Assembly (NCBI RefSeq): GCF_024741795.1
Contig: NZ_CP102950.1
Location: 434,001-498,000, forward strand
Direction of reading: 5' to 3'
DNA: 64,000 nt
Source of the DNA: Arthrobacter sp. CJ23
GTDB taxonomy: Bacteria > Actinomycetota > Actinomycetes > Actinomycetales > Micrococcaceae
Shown here: positions 16,928 through 25,163 of the stretch, piece by piece
Position numbering within the stretch: position 1 is the stretch's first letter
How the letters are laid out: every line of letters begins with the position of its first letter
Position numbers and translations under genes: made by a program
Notes under the pieces: model-generated
What the model was told of the DNA's origin: nothing
Databases searched by the model: none
What the model saw: the letters and a program-made list of their open reading frames with translations, nothing else

Positions 16928-17527
16928 ATGAGTGTCATCGCCGAATCCCACCCGGGCCTCACTGATACAACCCGGGATTTCAGCAAGAACCTGCTCCTCA
17001 TCCAAGAGGAGATCGCAAAGGTGGCCGGCGGCGTCCAGCCCGGGCAGGTTGCCGGGCTCGTGTCGGAACTCAAGACTGCCGGCAGGGTTTTCGTTACTGG
17101 CGCAGGACGCAGCGGGCTTGTCCTGAAGATGGCCGCCATGCGCCTCATGCACCTGGGCCTGAACGTGCACGTCGTCGGTGAAATCACGGCGCCGGCCATT
17201 CGCTCCGGCGACCTTCTGCTGGTGGCGTCCGGCTCCGGCACAACATCGGGCGTGGTCAAGGCGGCGGAAACCGCCGCCAGGCAGGGAGCCCGTGTGGCTG
17301 CCTACACCACCAACGCCGATTCGCCGCTTGCGGAACTTGCCGACGTCGTCGTCGTCATCCCCGCCGCGCAGAAGACCGATCACGGCTCAACCGTCACCCG
17401 CCAGTACTCGGGGAGCCTCTTTGAACAGGTGCTGTTCATCGCCAGCGAAGCCGTCTTCCAAAGCCTGTGGGACCAGGACGCGGCCGCTCCGGAGGAGCTC
17501 TGGCTCCGCCACGCAAACCTCGAATAG
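16928..17527 (+). CDS. hxlB: 6-phospho-3-hexuloisomerase
   Basis: The 199-residue product is a SIS-domain sugar-phosphate isomerase of the HxlB/PHI family. It turns hexulose 6-phosphate into fructose 6-phosphate in the ribulose-monophosphate route of formaldehyde fixation. Visible features are the SIS motifs VFVTGAGRSGLVLKMAAMRL (about 56-75), VVGEITAPAIRSGDLLLVAS and GSGTTSGVVKAAETA, and the C-terminal FEQVLFIASEAVFQSL helix. The length matches the family. The start at 16928 has AAAGGAG upstream (spacing ten); an earlier in-frame start lacks one. hxlA follows after 52 bases. It links betaine demethylation, which releases formaldehyde, to sugar phosphates. Confidence 0.93.
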   Translation: MSVIAESHPGLTDTTRDFSKNLLLIQEEIAKVAGGVQPGQVAGLVSELKTAGRVFVTGAGRSGLVLKMAAMRLMHLGLNVHVVGEITAPAIRSGDLLLVASGSGTTSGVVKAAETAARQGARVAAYTTNADSPLAELADVVVVIPAAQKTDHGSTVTRQYSGSLFEQVLFIASEAVFQSLWDQDAAAPEELWLRHANLE

Positions 17528-17579
17528 GCCCTCTCGCTTCCTCATGTACACACAATGACAACAAGAAAGTGATCACCAC

Positions 17580-18203
17580 ATGAAACTGCAAGTCGCTATG
17601 GACGTCCTCACCGTTGACGCCGCCCTCGAACTCGCCGGCAAGGTCGCCGAATATGTCGACATCATCGAGCTCGGTACGCCGTTGGTGAAGAACGCCGGAC
17701 TCTCCGCCGTCACCGCCGTCAAGAACGCCCACCCGGACAAGATCGTCTTTGCCGACATGAAGACCATGGACGCCGGCGAACTCGAAGCCGAGATTGCCTT
17801 CAGCGCAGGTGCAGACCTGGTCTCCGTGCTCGGCAGCGCCGACGATTCCACCATTGCCGGTGCCGTCAAGGCAGCCAAGGCCCACAACAAGGGCATCGTG
17901 GTGGACCTCATTGGTGTGCAGGACAAGGTCACCCGCGCCAAGGAAGCCCGTGCACTCGGCGCCAAGTTCATCGAGTTCCACGCCGGCCTGGACGAGCAGG
18001 CCAAGCCGGGCTACAACCTCGAAGGCCTCCTGAACGCCGGCGAAGCCGCCCGTGTGCCGTTCTCCGTGGCCGGTGGCGTGAACATCGACACCATCAACGC
18101 CGTACAGCGTGCCGGTGCGGATGTCGCCGTCGTGGGTGGTTCCATCTACAGCGCAGCTGACCCCGCGCTGGCCGCCAAGGAGCTCCGCGCAGCCATCATC
18201 TAG
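17580..18203 (+). CDS. hxlA: 3-hexulose-6-phosphate synthase
   Basis: The 207-residue product is a TIM-barrel enzyme of the orotidine decarboxylase suprafamily. It joins formaldehyde to ribulose 5-phosphate. Family motifs are LQVAMDVLTVDAALELA at the N-terminus, IIELGTPLVKNAGL, the signature IVFADMKTMDAGELEAEIAF with the catalytic Asp-x-Lys-x-x-Asp, VVDLIGVQDKVTRA, and the phosphate loop VAGGVNIDTI then AVVGGSIYSA. The length is usual for a single-domain enzyme. It follows hxlB by 52 bases and is probably in one operon. A long inverted repeat lies 38 bases after the stop. Together with hxlB it gives an assimilatory or detoxifying outlet for formaldehyde. Confidence 0.95.
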   Translation: MKLQVAMDVLTVDAALELAGKVAEYVDIIELGTPLVKNAGLSAVTAVKNAHPDKIVFADMKTMDAGELEAEIAFSAGADLVSVLGSADDSTIAGAVKAAKAHNKGIVVDLIGVQDKVTRAKEARALGAKFIEFHAGLDEQAKPGYNLEGLLNAGEAARVPFSVAGGVNIDTINAVQRAGADVAVVGGSIYSAADPALAAKELRAAII

Positions 18204-18240
18204 CGGGCATTACCTAGCGGTCATCATCAGCCGTCGGCCC

Positions 18241-18309
18241 ACGAAACCTACCCTTGTTCGAAAATCCTGCCGTTCAACGGTGGGCACATTCGAACAAGGG
18301 TAGGTTCGT
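18241..18309. repeat. 69-base element with 21-base inverted-repeat ends
   Basis: ACGAAACCTACCCTTGTTCG at the left pairs with CGAACAAGGGTAGGTTCGT at the right. The arms are 21-22 bases with one extra base on the left, and the loop is about 26 bases with a small inner CCGTTCAACGG hairpin. It lies downstream of hxlA. The rest of the 319-base gap (18204-18522) holds no gene that I can support, apart from the operator before the VOC gene. It may be a strong terminator or a short palindromic mobile element. Confidence 0.7.
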
Positions 18310-18468
18310 TTGCGGCCGCTCGGTTAGACTGGCGGGCGTGATGACCGGATCGGGCCCTGGCCCTGCACGGATCGGCTACCCGGCCGATACCTGAGCCGCG
18401 CCCGGACCGCGTTTGCCCGCACAGCGCAAGCCGGCACCGCGTATCCTGGCTTCGCGCGAGCACCTCCT

Positions 18469-18507
18469 TGTGGATCGATTGAACATCCCTCATCGAATAG
18501 ATCCACA
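18469..18507 (+). promoter_or_regulatory. Inverted repeat over the VOC-gene promoter
   Basis: TGTGGATC (18469-18476) and GATCCACA (18500-18507) are perfect reverse complements separated by 23 bases. The right arm ends two bases before the AAAGGAG ribosome-binding site of the VOC gene. The placement would let a bound protein block initiation. Confidence 0.45.
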
Positions 18508-18522
18508 TCAAAGGAGTCACGC

Positions 18523-18897
18523 ATGCCCGCACTTTTCAACCACACCATCGTCGCGTCGCTGGACCGCGCAGCTTCGGCCGCCTTCTACACCTCGATCCTT
18601 GAAGCCGACGAAGCCCCCAGCTGGGGACCCTTCACCAACATTTCCCTCGCCGGCGGGGTCATGCTGCAGTTCGCTGAACCACCTGTAGAGATCCAGATGC
18701 AGCACTATGCGTTCCTGGTGGACGAGGAGCATTTCGAGCGCGCCTACGATCGCCTGGTGACTGGCGGCGTCGAGCACTGGGCCGATCCGCAGATGACCCG
18801 GCCCGGCGAGACCAACACCGGACACGGCGGCCGAGGCGTCTATTTCAAGGACCCCTCGGGCCACGCGTTGGAGCTGATCACCCGCCGGTACTTCTAG
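18523..18897 (+). CDS. VOC-fold (glyoxalase-like) protein
   Basis: The 124-residue product has two beta-alpha-beta-beta-beta halves of the vicinal oxygen chelate fold. These begin at LFNHTIVASLDRAASAAFYT (His7 is a likely metal ligand) and at MQHYAFLVDEEHFERAYDRL (His about 58). A final GGRGVYFKDPSGHALELIT supplies the conserved Glu. It resembles the small VOC proteins annotated as glyoxalase or bleomycin-resistance-like. The ATG has a good AAAGGAG site. A perfect hairpin terminator follows, so the gene is likely a single transcription unit. A role in handling a reactive carbonyl near the formaldehyde genes is possible but not shown. Confidence 0.85.
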   Translation: MPALFNHTIVASLDRAASAAFYTSILEADEAPSWGPFTNISLAGGVMLQFAEPPVEIQMQHYAFLVDEEHFERAYDRLVTGGVEHWADPQMTRPGETNTGHGGRGVYFKDPSGHALELITRRYF

Positions 18898-18981
18898 CGT
18901 CTACCCGGCCAACGCAACGGTCACCTGATCGACTCGGTGCAGATGCCCAAATAGGCCTTAGGTCTGAAGCAGCAAAAACAA

Positions 18982-19012
18982 GAAGCAGGCGCCGGAATCC
19001 GGCGCCTGCTTC
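18982..19012 (+). terminator. Perfect hairpin terminator after the VOC gene
   Basis: GAAGCAGGCGCCGGA pairs perfectly with TCCGGCGCCTGCTTC with almost no loop, 84 bases after the VOC stop. GTTGTGTT follows. It also lies 25 bases beyond the stop of the small minus-strand gene, so it may serve both directions. Confidence 0.8.
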
Positions 19013-19037
19013 GTTGTGTTGGAGGGGGTGTGGGCGG

Positions 19038-19217
19038 TCAGCGCTGGCCAAAATCGCTATCGACGTATGAGCCGGGCCGGCTATGTTCCGTGCCACAGGG
19101 GCAATGGGCAACCTCAAGCCGGACTGTCATGGGTTTGGACGCGTCCAGGGTGAGAGTCACATCATTGGTGCCTTCGTTGCTGAGACGGAGGGTGCCTTGA
19201 GCAGAGGTGTTGGACAT
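19038..19217 (-). CDS. 59-residue small protein with a His-Cys-Pro-Cys motif, downstream of the BCCT gene
   Basis: A short minus-strand gene runs from ATG at 19217 to TGA at 19038, with AAGG six bases before the start. The product is MSNTSAQGTLRLSNEGTNDV followed by a strand-like TLTLDASKPMTVRLEV and then AHCPCGTEHSRPGS. The first two thirds look like beta strands. The cluster His38, Cys39, Cys41, His45 could bind a metal. The start is 42 bases after the BCCT transporter stop on the same strand, so it is probably translated from the transporter mRNA. The transporter's own C-terminal tail also carries three cysteines. I know no function for it, and it could be a dependent small subunit or regulator of the transporter. 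Confidence 0.6.
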   Translation of the reverse strand: MSNTSAQGTLRLSNEGTNDVTLTLDASKPMTVRLEVAHCPCGTEHSRPGSYVDSDFGQR

Positions 19218-19259
19218 GGTGGACCTTACTGGTGTGTGGATTGGTCAGCCAAAAGCTGG

Positions 19260-21281
19260 TTACTTGTCGGTTGGCTCCGGGCGGGGAGACCGGACCGTGG
19301 GAATGCTCCCCGTGGGGGTTCCGCCGGGACAGTCGGAATCCGGGCAGTTCTCCGCGCAGTCATGCTTGGTCACGAGGTCGAACTGGACACCGCGGTGTTG
19401 TTCAACACCGGTGCGGATGGCCCGTTCAACAACGGATGTTGCCAAGCGCCTGCGCAGTGCCAGAGGATCGCGGCGCAGGTCCTTGGTCAGGGCGAAACAG
19501 AGCAGCAACATGACCACGATGAATGGCAGCGCCGCGACAATGGTGACTCTTTGCAGTCCGGCCAAGGCCTCAGATGGTTCATCTCCGCCGGCCAGCAGCA
19601 TAACCGCTGCTACTGCACCGGTGAGGCTGCCCCAGAAGATGACCACTCCGCGGCGGGGGTGTTCCGCGCCGTTGGAGCTCAGCGATCCCATCACGATGGA
19701 GGCCGCGTCGGCCCCGGTGATGAAGAAGATCGCCACCAGGACCATGGCAAGCACGATCACGGCCGTGATGAGCCATCCCGGCATGTCCAGGTTCTTGACC
19801 AGGTCGAAGAGCGCTCCATCGAAGTTGACGGACGGAGTTCCGTTGGTCATGGTGACCAGGCCGGGAGTGCCGGCCTTGTCGGCTTCCTGCTGGACGTGGA
19901 AGGCGGATCCACCGAAGATGCCGAACCAGATCACGCTGACGATGCTGGGGACCAACAGGACGCCGGTGACGAACTGCCGGATGGTCCGGCCGCGGCTGAT
20001 GCGGGCAATGAACATGCCTACGAACGGCGTCCAGGAGATCCACCAGGCCCAGTAGAAGATAGTCCAGCTGGTCATCCAGCTACGCAGGGCTTCGTCGCCG
20101 ACGGCCTCGGTCCGGGACGACATCTCGGCGAGGTCGCGGGCGTAGTCGCCGATGGCTGAAGGGATGAGGTTCAGGATGAACAAAGTAGGGCCGGCAACGA
20201 AGACGATGAGGGCAAGTACGACGGCCAGGACCATGTTGATGTTGGAAAGCCACTGGATGCCGCGGCTGATGCCCGAGACGGCTGAAGCCACAAAGCAGAA
20301 CGTCAGGATGGCCACGATGACCACCAGCACGGGAGTGCCGATTTCGCCCATCCAGCCGTTGGAGGTCATGCCACTGCCGATCTGCAGGGCGCCAAGGCCC
20401 AGGGAAGCAGCGGTTCCGAAGAGGGTGGCAAAGATGGCCAGGATGTTGATGAACTTCCCGATCGGCCCTTCGACCATCCTGATGCCGAACAGCGAAGTGA
20501 ACGCTGCCGAGATCAGCTGCCTGCGACCCAGGCGATAGGTGCCATAGGCCATGGCGATGCCGACCACTGCGTACATGGCCCAGGGGTGCAGGGTCCAGTG
20601 GAAGATCGAGGTGGCCATGGCGGTCTGGATGGCTGCGGGGGTGCGGCCGTCCACAGTGCCGGGCGGAGGCGAGATGTAGTGGTAGAGCGGTTCTGCCACA
20701 CCATAGAACATCAGTCCGATGCCCATGCCGGCGGCGAACATCATCGCTACCCAGGAGACGGTGCGGAATTCCGGCTTCTCGCCGTCCTTCCCCAGCGGGA
20801 TGTTGCCGAACTTGCCAAGCGCCAGCCATAGGACGAAAACGACGAACAGGGAGGCGAGGACCATGAAGAGCCAGCCGGTGTATTCCATGACCCAGTTCAG
20901 GGCGCCCTTGGACGTCTCAGAGAGGCTGTCCCGGCCGACGAAGCCCCAGACCACGAAGGCGACGGCGATGGCGCCCGTGATTCCGAAGGTGACTTTGTCG
21001 AGCGTAAGTTTGCGGTTCCGGCGTGCCGAAACGGCCTGCTCGGTCTTTGCGTTGCGCAGTTCTTCGAGGATCTGTTCGTATTCTTCAGCATCCGGGAGGA
21101 GTTCTTCACCTCCGTCCTCAGCGTCAAGGACTGCGGGTTTGGTTTCGTCAGGGGAGACGCTGATGACTTCTTCAGGAGTCTCCGTGCGGGCGGTCTTACG
21201 TGCTGCGGGAGTATCTGCCAAGCGATCGTCGGCAGGTAGCTCCTCTGGTGTTACGGGTTTTGTGTCGCTGTTAATAGCCAT
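19260..21281 (-). CDS. BCCT-family glycine betaine/choline transporter
   Basis: The 673-residue product has 12 membrane helices flanked by long cytoplasmic tails. Signatures are GMGIGLMFYGVAEPLYHY in helix 3 and the Trp-rich WTIFYWAWWISWTPFVGMFI with ARISRGRTIRQF, the betaine site of helix 8. The N-terminal tail of about 90 residues is acidic (EELPADDRLAD, EDGGEELLPDAEEYEQIL), as in Corynebacterium BetP. The C-terminal tail of about 90 residues ends in an unusual part with Cys at three places (DCAENCPDSDCPGG). The start at 21281 has AAAGGA upstream; in-frame starts further up lack a site. It probably imports betaine with sodium for gbcAB-driven catabolism or osmoprotection. A small Cys-containing gene follows and a broken Rieske-ferredoxin gene precedes. 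Confidence 0.93.
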   Translation of the reverse strand: MAINSDTKPVTPEELPADDRLADTPAARKTARTETPEEVISVSPDETKPAVLDAEDGGEELLPDAEEYEQILEELRNAKTEQAVSARRNRKLTLDKVTFGITGAIAVAFVVWGFVGRDSLSETSKGALNWVMEYTGWLFMVLASLFVVFVLWLALGKFGNIPLGKDGEKPEFRTVSWVAMMFAAGMGIGLMFYGVAEPLYHYISPPPGTVDGRTPAAIQTAMATSIFHWTLHPWAMYAVVGIAMAYGTYRLGRRQLISAAFTSLFGIRMVEGPIGKFINILAIFATLFGTAASLGLGALQIGSGMTSNGWMGEIGTPVLVVIVAILTFCFVASAVSGISRGIQWLSNINMVLAVVLALIVFVAGPTLFILNLIPSAIGDYARDLAEMSSRTEAVGDEALRSWMTSWTIFYWAWWISWTPFVGMFIARISRGRTIRQFVTGVLLVPSIVSVIWFGIFGGSAFHVQQEADKAGTPGLVTMTNGTPSVNFDGALFDLVKNLDMPGWLITAVIVLAMVLVAIFFITGADAASIVMGSLSSNGAEHPRRGVVIFWGSLTGAVAAVMLLAGGDEPSEALAGLQRVTIVAALPFIVVMLLLCFALTKDLRRDPLALRRRLATSVVERAIRTGVEQHRGVQFDLVTKHDCAENCPDSDCPGGTPTGSIPTVRSPRPEPTDK

Positions 21282-21318
21282 GAGCGGGTCCTTTGCTCGG
21301 CGAGTCATGGGTTTGCGT

Positions 21319-21520
21319 TTATACATGGCCCTGGAGTTTGAGTCCGGGAGGAAAGGTTGGGGGCTTCCCCCGATTCGATGACCATGATGTTGCGGTGCAC
21401 GTATCGTCGATCGCGAAATTCCCGCCTTCTTCCAGCATGGAAAACGGCGATCGGCGGAGCTGTATCGAGCCGTAGCGCCACCCCGGGAGCGAGTGCAGTG
21501 AGGGGGCAGGCCTTACGCAT
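21319..21520 (-). pseudogene. Frameshifted remnant of a Rieske-type ferredoxin gene
   Basis: An ATG at 21520 with a GAGG site starts KACPLTALAPGVALRLDTAP then PIAVFHA, the N-terminal strands of a dioxygenase Rieske ferredoxin subunit. The frame then drifts, but a shift of one base restores GNFAIDDTCT, the segment that in intact proteins continues into the CTHQDA cluster ligands. Here the His is lost (DTCTATSW) and the frame stops at 21319, 37 bases before the BCCT start. The second Cys-x2-His box is absent. So the gene has at least one frameshift and a missing or replaced C-terminal half. I infer a former electron carrier or regulator cotranscribed with the transporter. Confidence 0.6.
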
Positions 21521-21946
21521 GTTGCACCTCATTCGGTTGGTGAGACGGGTAGCTTGGGCGCTGGGCTCTTGGGGCCTTGCGAACGTTCCGCATGAATCAA
21601 CAACATTCGCGCTAAGCAACAGAGTGCGCCCCGTCACACGCAAAAGTCAAGGACTTTCTCATGCTTGCCGAAGCCTTGACACTCCGGGCGGCTTGGATCA
21701 TCCATGTTGCATATGACGACGATCGTTGCGTAGAAAGCGTTATCGTCGAATGGATTCCGGGCGTCGGAGCGACAGCGTTTCACGCCGGGATCAGGACCAT
21801 CCATCATGCAGGCGGCCGGAATGTTACGTCATGCGGCGTCATTATTGCAACGCTGCCCGTGCCGCCAACTGCCCGCACCGAACATCGACTGACTTGAACG
21901 CCGAGCGTCGAACCTCAGGAGGGCCTGGTAAGCGACACGAGGGGGC
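21521..21946. other. Gene-free stretch upstream of the BCCT unit
   Basis: These 426 bases between the IclR-type gene and the Rieske remnant hold no coding frame that I can support in any direction. The base composition is less GC-rich than the neighbouring genes, and only small palindromes are seen (ACGATCGT near 21720). The transporter promoter should be here, possibly controlled by the adjacent IclR-type protein, but I cannot place it. Confidence 0.4.
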
Positions 21947-22753
21947 CTAGCGGTGTCTGTAGCCCATTCGGGCGCTGATGGCCAGCCCGGCCTCGCGGAG
22001 GGCGTCGATGAGCCCTGGCTGGTCCTCGGGTGAAAAGCGGAACGCCGGGCCGGAGATACTCACGGCGGCAATGACGCTTCCCGCGTGGTTGAAGATGGGC
22101 ACTGCGACGGCGGTGAGGCCGATTTCAAACTCCTCGTGGACTGTGGCGTACCCGTTGCGGGCCACGTCCAGCAGCTGCTTTTCCAGCTCCCCGCGGTTTG
22201 TCACGGTGCGTGGCGTTCGCGCGGGCAGGCCCACTGCCTTGAAGACCTGGCTTCTTTCGTCGGCGGTCAGTGCAGCCAGAAGAACCTTGCCGCTGGAAGT
22301 GGCATGCAGCGGCGTCAGGCTGCCCACCCAGTCGTAGGTGGCCAGGGTTGACGGTCCCATCGCCTGGTCCACATTGACCGCATAGTTTGACCTCAGCACG
22401 GCCAGGTTGACGGTTTCCTTGTATTCGGCTGCCAGCGCCTCCAGGACTTCCCGTGCCTCATGCACCACACTCAGCCTGCCGGGGATGGAAGATGCCAGGC
22501 GGAGGATCCCAAAGCCCAGCTGGTACTTGCCCCGTTCACTGTTTTGCCGGACCAGATCACGGCCAACCAGGGAGCCGACCAGCCGGGACACAGTGGATTT
22601 ATGGACGCCCATTTCCTCAGCGATCTCGCTCACTCCGGCATCGCCTTCACGGGCCAGGATTTCCAGGATTTGGAGTGCGCGGTCTACTGACTGGACGCCT
22701 CCACCCTGGGCGTCTGCGTCCTTGTCGAAGTCCGGGTTGTTGCGTGCGGCCAT
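21947..22753 (-). CDS. IclR-family transcriptional regulator
   Basis: The 268-residue product has a winged helix at about 20-80 (VQSVDRALQILEIL, then SEIAEEMGVHKSTVSRLVGS) and an IclR effector domain at 95-262 with SSGKVLLAAL and FEIGLTAVAVPIFNHAG. The N-terminal 15 residues are polar and probably disordered. It lies between the fdhD gene and the BCCT transporter, all on the minus strand. A terminator-like hairpin separates it from fdhD. The position suggests control of betaine import and perhaps of itself, but no clear operator was found. It is a different subgroup from the IclR protein at 8928-9716. Confidence 0.9.
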   Translation of the reverse strand: MAARNNPDFDKDADAQGGGVQSVDRALQILEILAREGDAGVSEIAEEMGVHKSTVSRLVGSLVGRDLVRQNSERGKYQLGFGILRLASSIPGRLSVVHEAREVLEALAAEYKETVNLAVLRSNYAVNVDQAMGPSTLATYDWVGSLTPLHATSSGKVLLAALTADERSQVFKAVGLPARTPRTVTNRGELEKQLLDVARNGYATVHEEFEIGLTAVAVPIFNHAGSVIAAVSISGPAFRFSPEDQPGLIDALREAGLAISARMGYRHR

Positions 22754-22772
22754 GATGCCTCGTGTCGTTGTC

Positions 22773-22811
22773 CAGGCAGGCGGCCCTGGGCTGGTAGCCC
22801 TGTCCTGCCTG
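22773..22811 (-). terminator. Hairpin after fdhD
   Basis: CAGGCAGG (22773-22780) and CCTGCCTG (22804-22811) form the outer stem, with CCCTGGGCT and AGCCCTG pairing inside. It lies about 70 bases past the fdhD stop and before the IclR start. No strong T-run is present. Confidence 0.5.
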
Positions 22812-22878
22812 CACCCTCGTCTTTTCTCATCCTAGACGGAGTTTTCCACGGACCCACACATCATGGGGGCACGCGTCA

Positions 22879-23748
22879 TTACGCGCTGATCGCAGCGTCG
22901 GGGACAGCCCTTCGCGGGCCGGTCAGCCGTTCTCTTCCAGAGTAGACATTCAAGCTATGTCCCCGGCTGAAGCCCACCAGCGTCAGCCCGGTCTCGGCAG
23001 CCAGATCAGCAGCCAGGCTTGAGGGTGCGCTGACCGCGGACAGAATGGGAATGCCAGCCAGGGCGGCCTTCTGGACGAGTTCGAACGACGCCCTGCCGGA
23101 AACCTGCAGGACCAGGCCAGTCAACGGCAGCAGGTCCTGGCGGAGCGCCCACCCCACCACTTTGTCTACGGCATTGTGGCGGCCCACGTCCTCGCGCAGG
23201 CACAGCAGTTCCGGGATGGAACCGTCTACCTTGAAGAGTCCTGCAGCGTGGACGCCGCCGGTCCTGTCGAAAACCGCCTGGGCCTCGCGGAGGCGCTCCG
23301 GCAGTTCGGCGAGGACATCGACGGGAACGCGTAGTCCGTCCAGGGATGGATCGAAGTGGATGGTCTTGCGCACGGCCTCAATGGAGTCCGTGCCGCAGAT
23401 GCCACAGGAGCTGGAAGTGTAGACGTGGCGCATGGTGTCCGGCATGGGCACATCCGGCCGTAGCTGTGCTTCCACCACATTAAAGGTCTGCGTCCCGTCC
23501 TTTTCACCAGCACAGAACCGCAGGGAGACCAGCTCCGAGTGGCTGCGGATGATGCCCTCGGACACCAGGAACCCGGCCACCAGATCAAAGTCATCCCCCG
23601 GCGTCCTCATGGTCACGGCGAAGGACGTGCCTCCAATCCTGATTTCCAAGGGTTCTTCGGCGGCCAGAACGTCCTCCTTGAACCGCACGGGATATTCGGT
23701 GCCCGTCCCGTCCAGTACGAAACGATGGATTTTCCTGCGCTGCGTCAT
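22879..23748 (-). CDS. fdhD: Formate dehydrogenase accessory sulfurtransferase FdhD
   Basis: The 289-residue product is FdhD, which passes sulfur from a cysteine desulfurase to the molybdenum cofactor before it enters formate dehydrogenase. The essential pair is Cys115 and Cys118 in SSSCGICG. Other family segments are EEPLEIRIGG, TPGDDFDLVAGFLVSEGII, GGVHAAGLF, REDVGRHNAVDKVVG and GFSRGHSLNVY. I choose the ATG at 23748 because it overlaps the moeA stop as ATGA, a coupling junction. ATGs at 23757 and 23805 inside moeA are possible. Its target here is surely the molybdopterin enzyme encoded at 27384-29717. The moeA-fdhD pair makes a cofactor maturation unit for that enzyme. Confidence 0.95.
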   Translation of the reverse strand: MTQRRKIHRFVLDGTGTEYPVRFKEDVLAAEEPLEIRIGGTSFAVTMRTPGDDFDLVAGFLVSEGIIRSHSELVSLRFCAGEKDGTQTFNVVEAQLRPDVPMPDTMRHVYTSSSCGICGTDSIEAVRKTIHFDPSLDGLRVPVDVLAELPERLREAQAVFDRTGGVHAAGLFKVDGSIPELLCLREDVGRHNAVDKVVGWALRQDLLPLTGLVLQVSGRASFELVQKAALAGIPILSAVSAPSSLAADLAAETGLTLVGFSRGHSLNVYSGRERLTGPRRAVPDAAISA

Positions 23749-25055
23749 GCGTGCCATCCGGAGTGCCTTCCTCTCTGGTTCGGGGAACTCATGGGTGCTG
23801 TCCACGGCAGCGGCAGGACGGGAACTGGCGCGCCGGCTGCTACACCTTCAGGGGGAACAGCCATGTATCCGTCTGCCCAGGCCAGCCCACGCATCATCCC
23901 GGGACCGGTATGGGAGGCAGGGAACGCGAGTTCGTGGACAAAGGCGCAGGGTACGAGCCGTGTTTTCCCTGGGGTGGGTTCGAGGTCCGCTCCGGAAATC
24001 ACGTGCCGGCTCCCCTGGGAACAACGGTTTCCCAAGGCGGCCAACAGGGGTTCACCAAGGGTCATGAGTGCCATCATGGCGGCCAGCGGATTTCCGGGCA
24101 GGCCGATGATGAAACGGCCATCGGGAAGCTCCGCCAATACTGCAGGATGACCTGGCCGCATGGCAATCCCGTCCAGGAGGAGCCGCCCACCGAGCGCCGC
24201 AATGGCATCGCGGAAATGGTCTGTCCCGGATTTCCCGGTTCCGCCGGTGGTAATCGTCACGTCGGGCCGCTGGCCCTCATGGGCGCTGGCCAGTGCTGTC
24301 AGCCACTCATCGTACGAATCGCCAATCCTGAGCTGGCCACCCGGCACCCCGCCCAATTGCGAAATGACCGCATCCAGCTGCGGGCCGAATGCGTCGCGGA
24401 CCTGGCCCGGTGCAGGCTCACCCGAGGTCACTACCTCCGAGCCCGTCAGTACGACGGCGACCCTCGGCTTGCGCTGTACCTGAAGGTGATCGTGTCCAGC
24501 CACAGCGGCGAGGGCAATATGTGCAGGGTTGAGGAGCGTCCCGGCGGGTATGAGGACATCACCCGCGGTGGCTTCTTCGCCGGCTGGACGAATGTGCCGG
24601 CCGGGGAGTGTCTCGCCCGGCTTCGCGTCGTGCTTGAGCGAGAGGTGCACGTCCCCCGAGGCCTGTCCACTCTCCTTGCGGAGCACGGCCGTGGCACCGG
24701 AAGGAACCGGCCCGCCGGTGGCGATAACGGCGGCTCCACCAGCTGAAAGGGGACGCCCCGGCTCCGTGATGGTCCATGGACCGCCGCCGTTGATGGCCCA
24801 GCCGTCCATGGCCGACGACGCATAGTGGGGAAGGTCCTGGTGAGCGATGACTTCGCTGGTCAGCGTGCAGCCGATTGCTTCAGCGAGGGTGACTTTCGAG
24901 GACGGGAGCGGGGCGGCACAGTGGTAGGCCAGCTGCCGCGCTTCGGCCCAGGTGGGGGCATGCTTCCGCTGGAAGCTGTCCGTTAACTCCTTGCTGTCCG
25001 TCAAGTCCGGCGTGCGGAAGGGGAGAATGTTGGCGGCGACTTCTTGGGCAAGCAT
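23745..25055 (-). CDS. moeA: Molybdopterin molybdenumtransferase MoeA
   Basis: The 436-residue product inserts molybdate into adenylylated molybdopterin. Visible family parts are AEAIGCTLTSEVIAHQDLPH, the SAMDGWAI motif, IRPAGEEATAGDVLIPAGT, the MoCF-biosynthesis domain core PRVAVVLTGSEVV with TITTGGTGKSGTDHF, and GRFIIGLPGNPLAAMMALMT. The start at 25055 has CAGGAAG upstream; an in-frame start 57 bases earlier lies in the fdhA terminator. It overlaps the fdhD start by four bases. A dedicated copy beside the formate-dehydrogenase genes suggests that demand for molybdenum cofactor is met locally. The C-terminal domain is complete. Confidence 0.95.
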   Translation of the reverse strand: MLAQEVAANILPFRTPDLTDSKELTDSFQRKHAPTWAEARQLAYHCAAPLPSSKVTLAEAIGCTLTSEVIAHQDLPHYASSAMDGWAINGGGPWTITEPGRPLSAGGAAVIATGGPVPSGATAVLRKESGQASGDVHLSLKHDAKPGETLPGRHIRPAGEEATAGDVLIPAGTLLNPAHIALAAVAGHDHLQVQRKPRVAVVLTGSEVVTSGEPAPGQVRDAFGPQLDAVISQLGGVPGGQLRIGDSYDEWLTALASAHEGQRPDVTITTGGTGKSGTDHFRDAIAALGGRLLLDGIAMRPGHPAVLAELPDGRFIIGLPGNPLAAMMALMTLGEPLLAALGNRCSQGSRHVISGADLEPTPGKTRLVPCAFVHELAFPASHTGPGMMRGLAWADGYMAVPPEGVAAGAPVPVLPLPWTAPMSSPNQRGRHSGWHA

Positions 25056-25093
25056 GGATGTCCGCTTCCTGAGGTGGTGCTTCTGGTGTGGCG

Positions 25094-25152
25094 CAGATAC
25101 CGGGGACTGCACGGCCTTCCCGTAATTCTTGCCGCGCAGTCCCCGGTATCTG
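25094..25152 (-). terminator. Long perfect hairpin between fdhA and moeA
   Basis: CAGATACCGGGGACTGC (25094-25110) and GCAGTCCCCGGTATCTG (25136-25152) are perfect 17-base reverse complements with a 25-base loop. It begins 12 bases past the fdhA stop and ends the fdhA transcript before moeA starts. Confidence 0.8.
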
Positions 25153-25163
25153 TTTGGTGTGTA

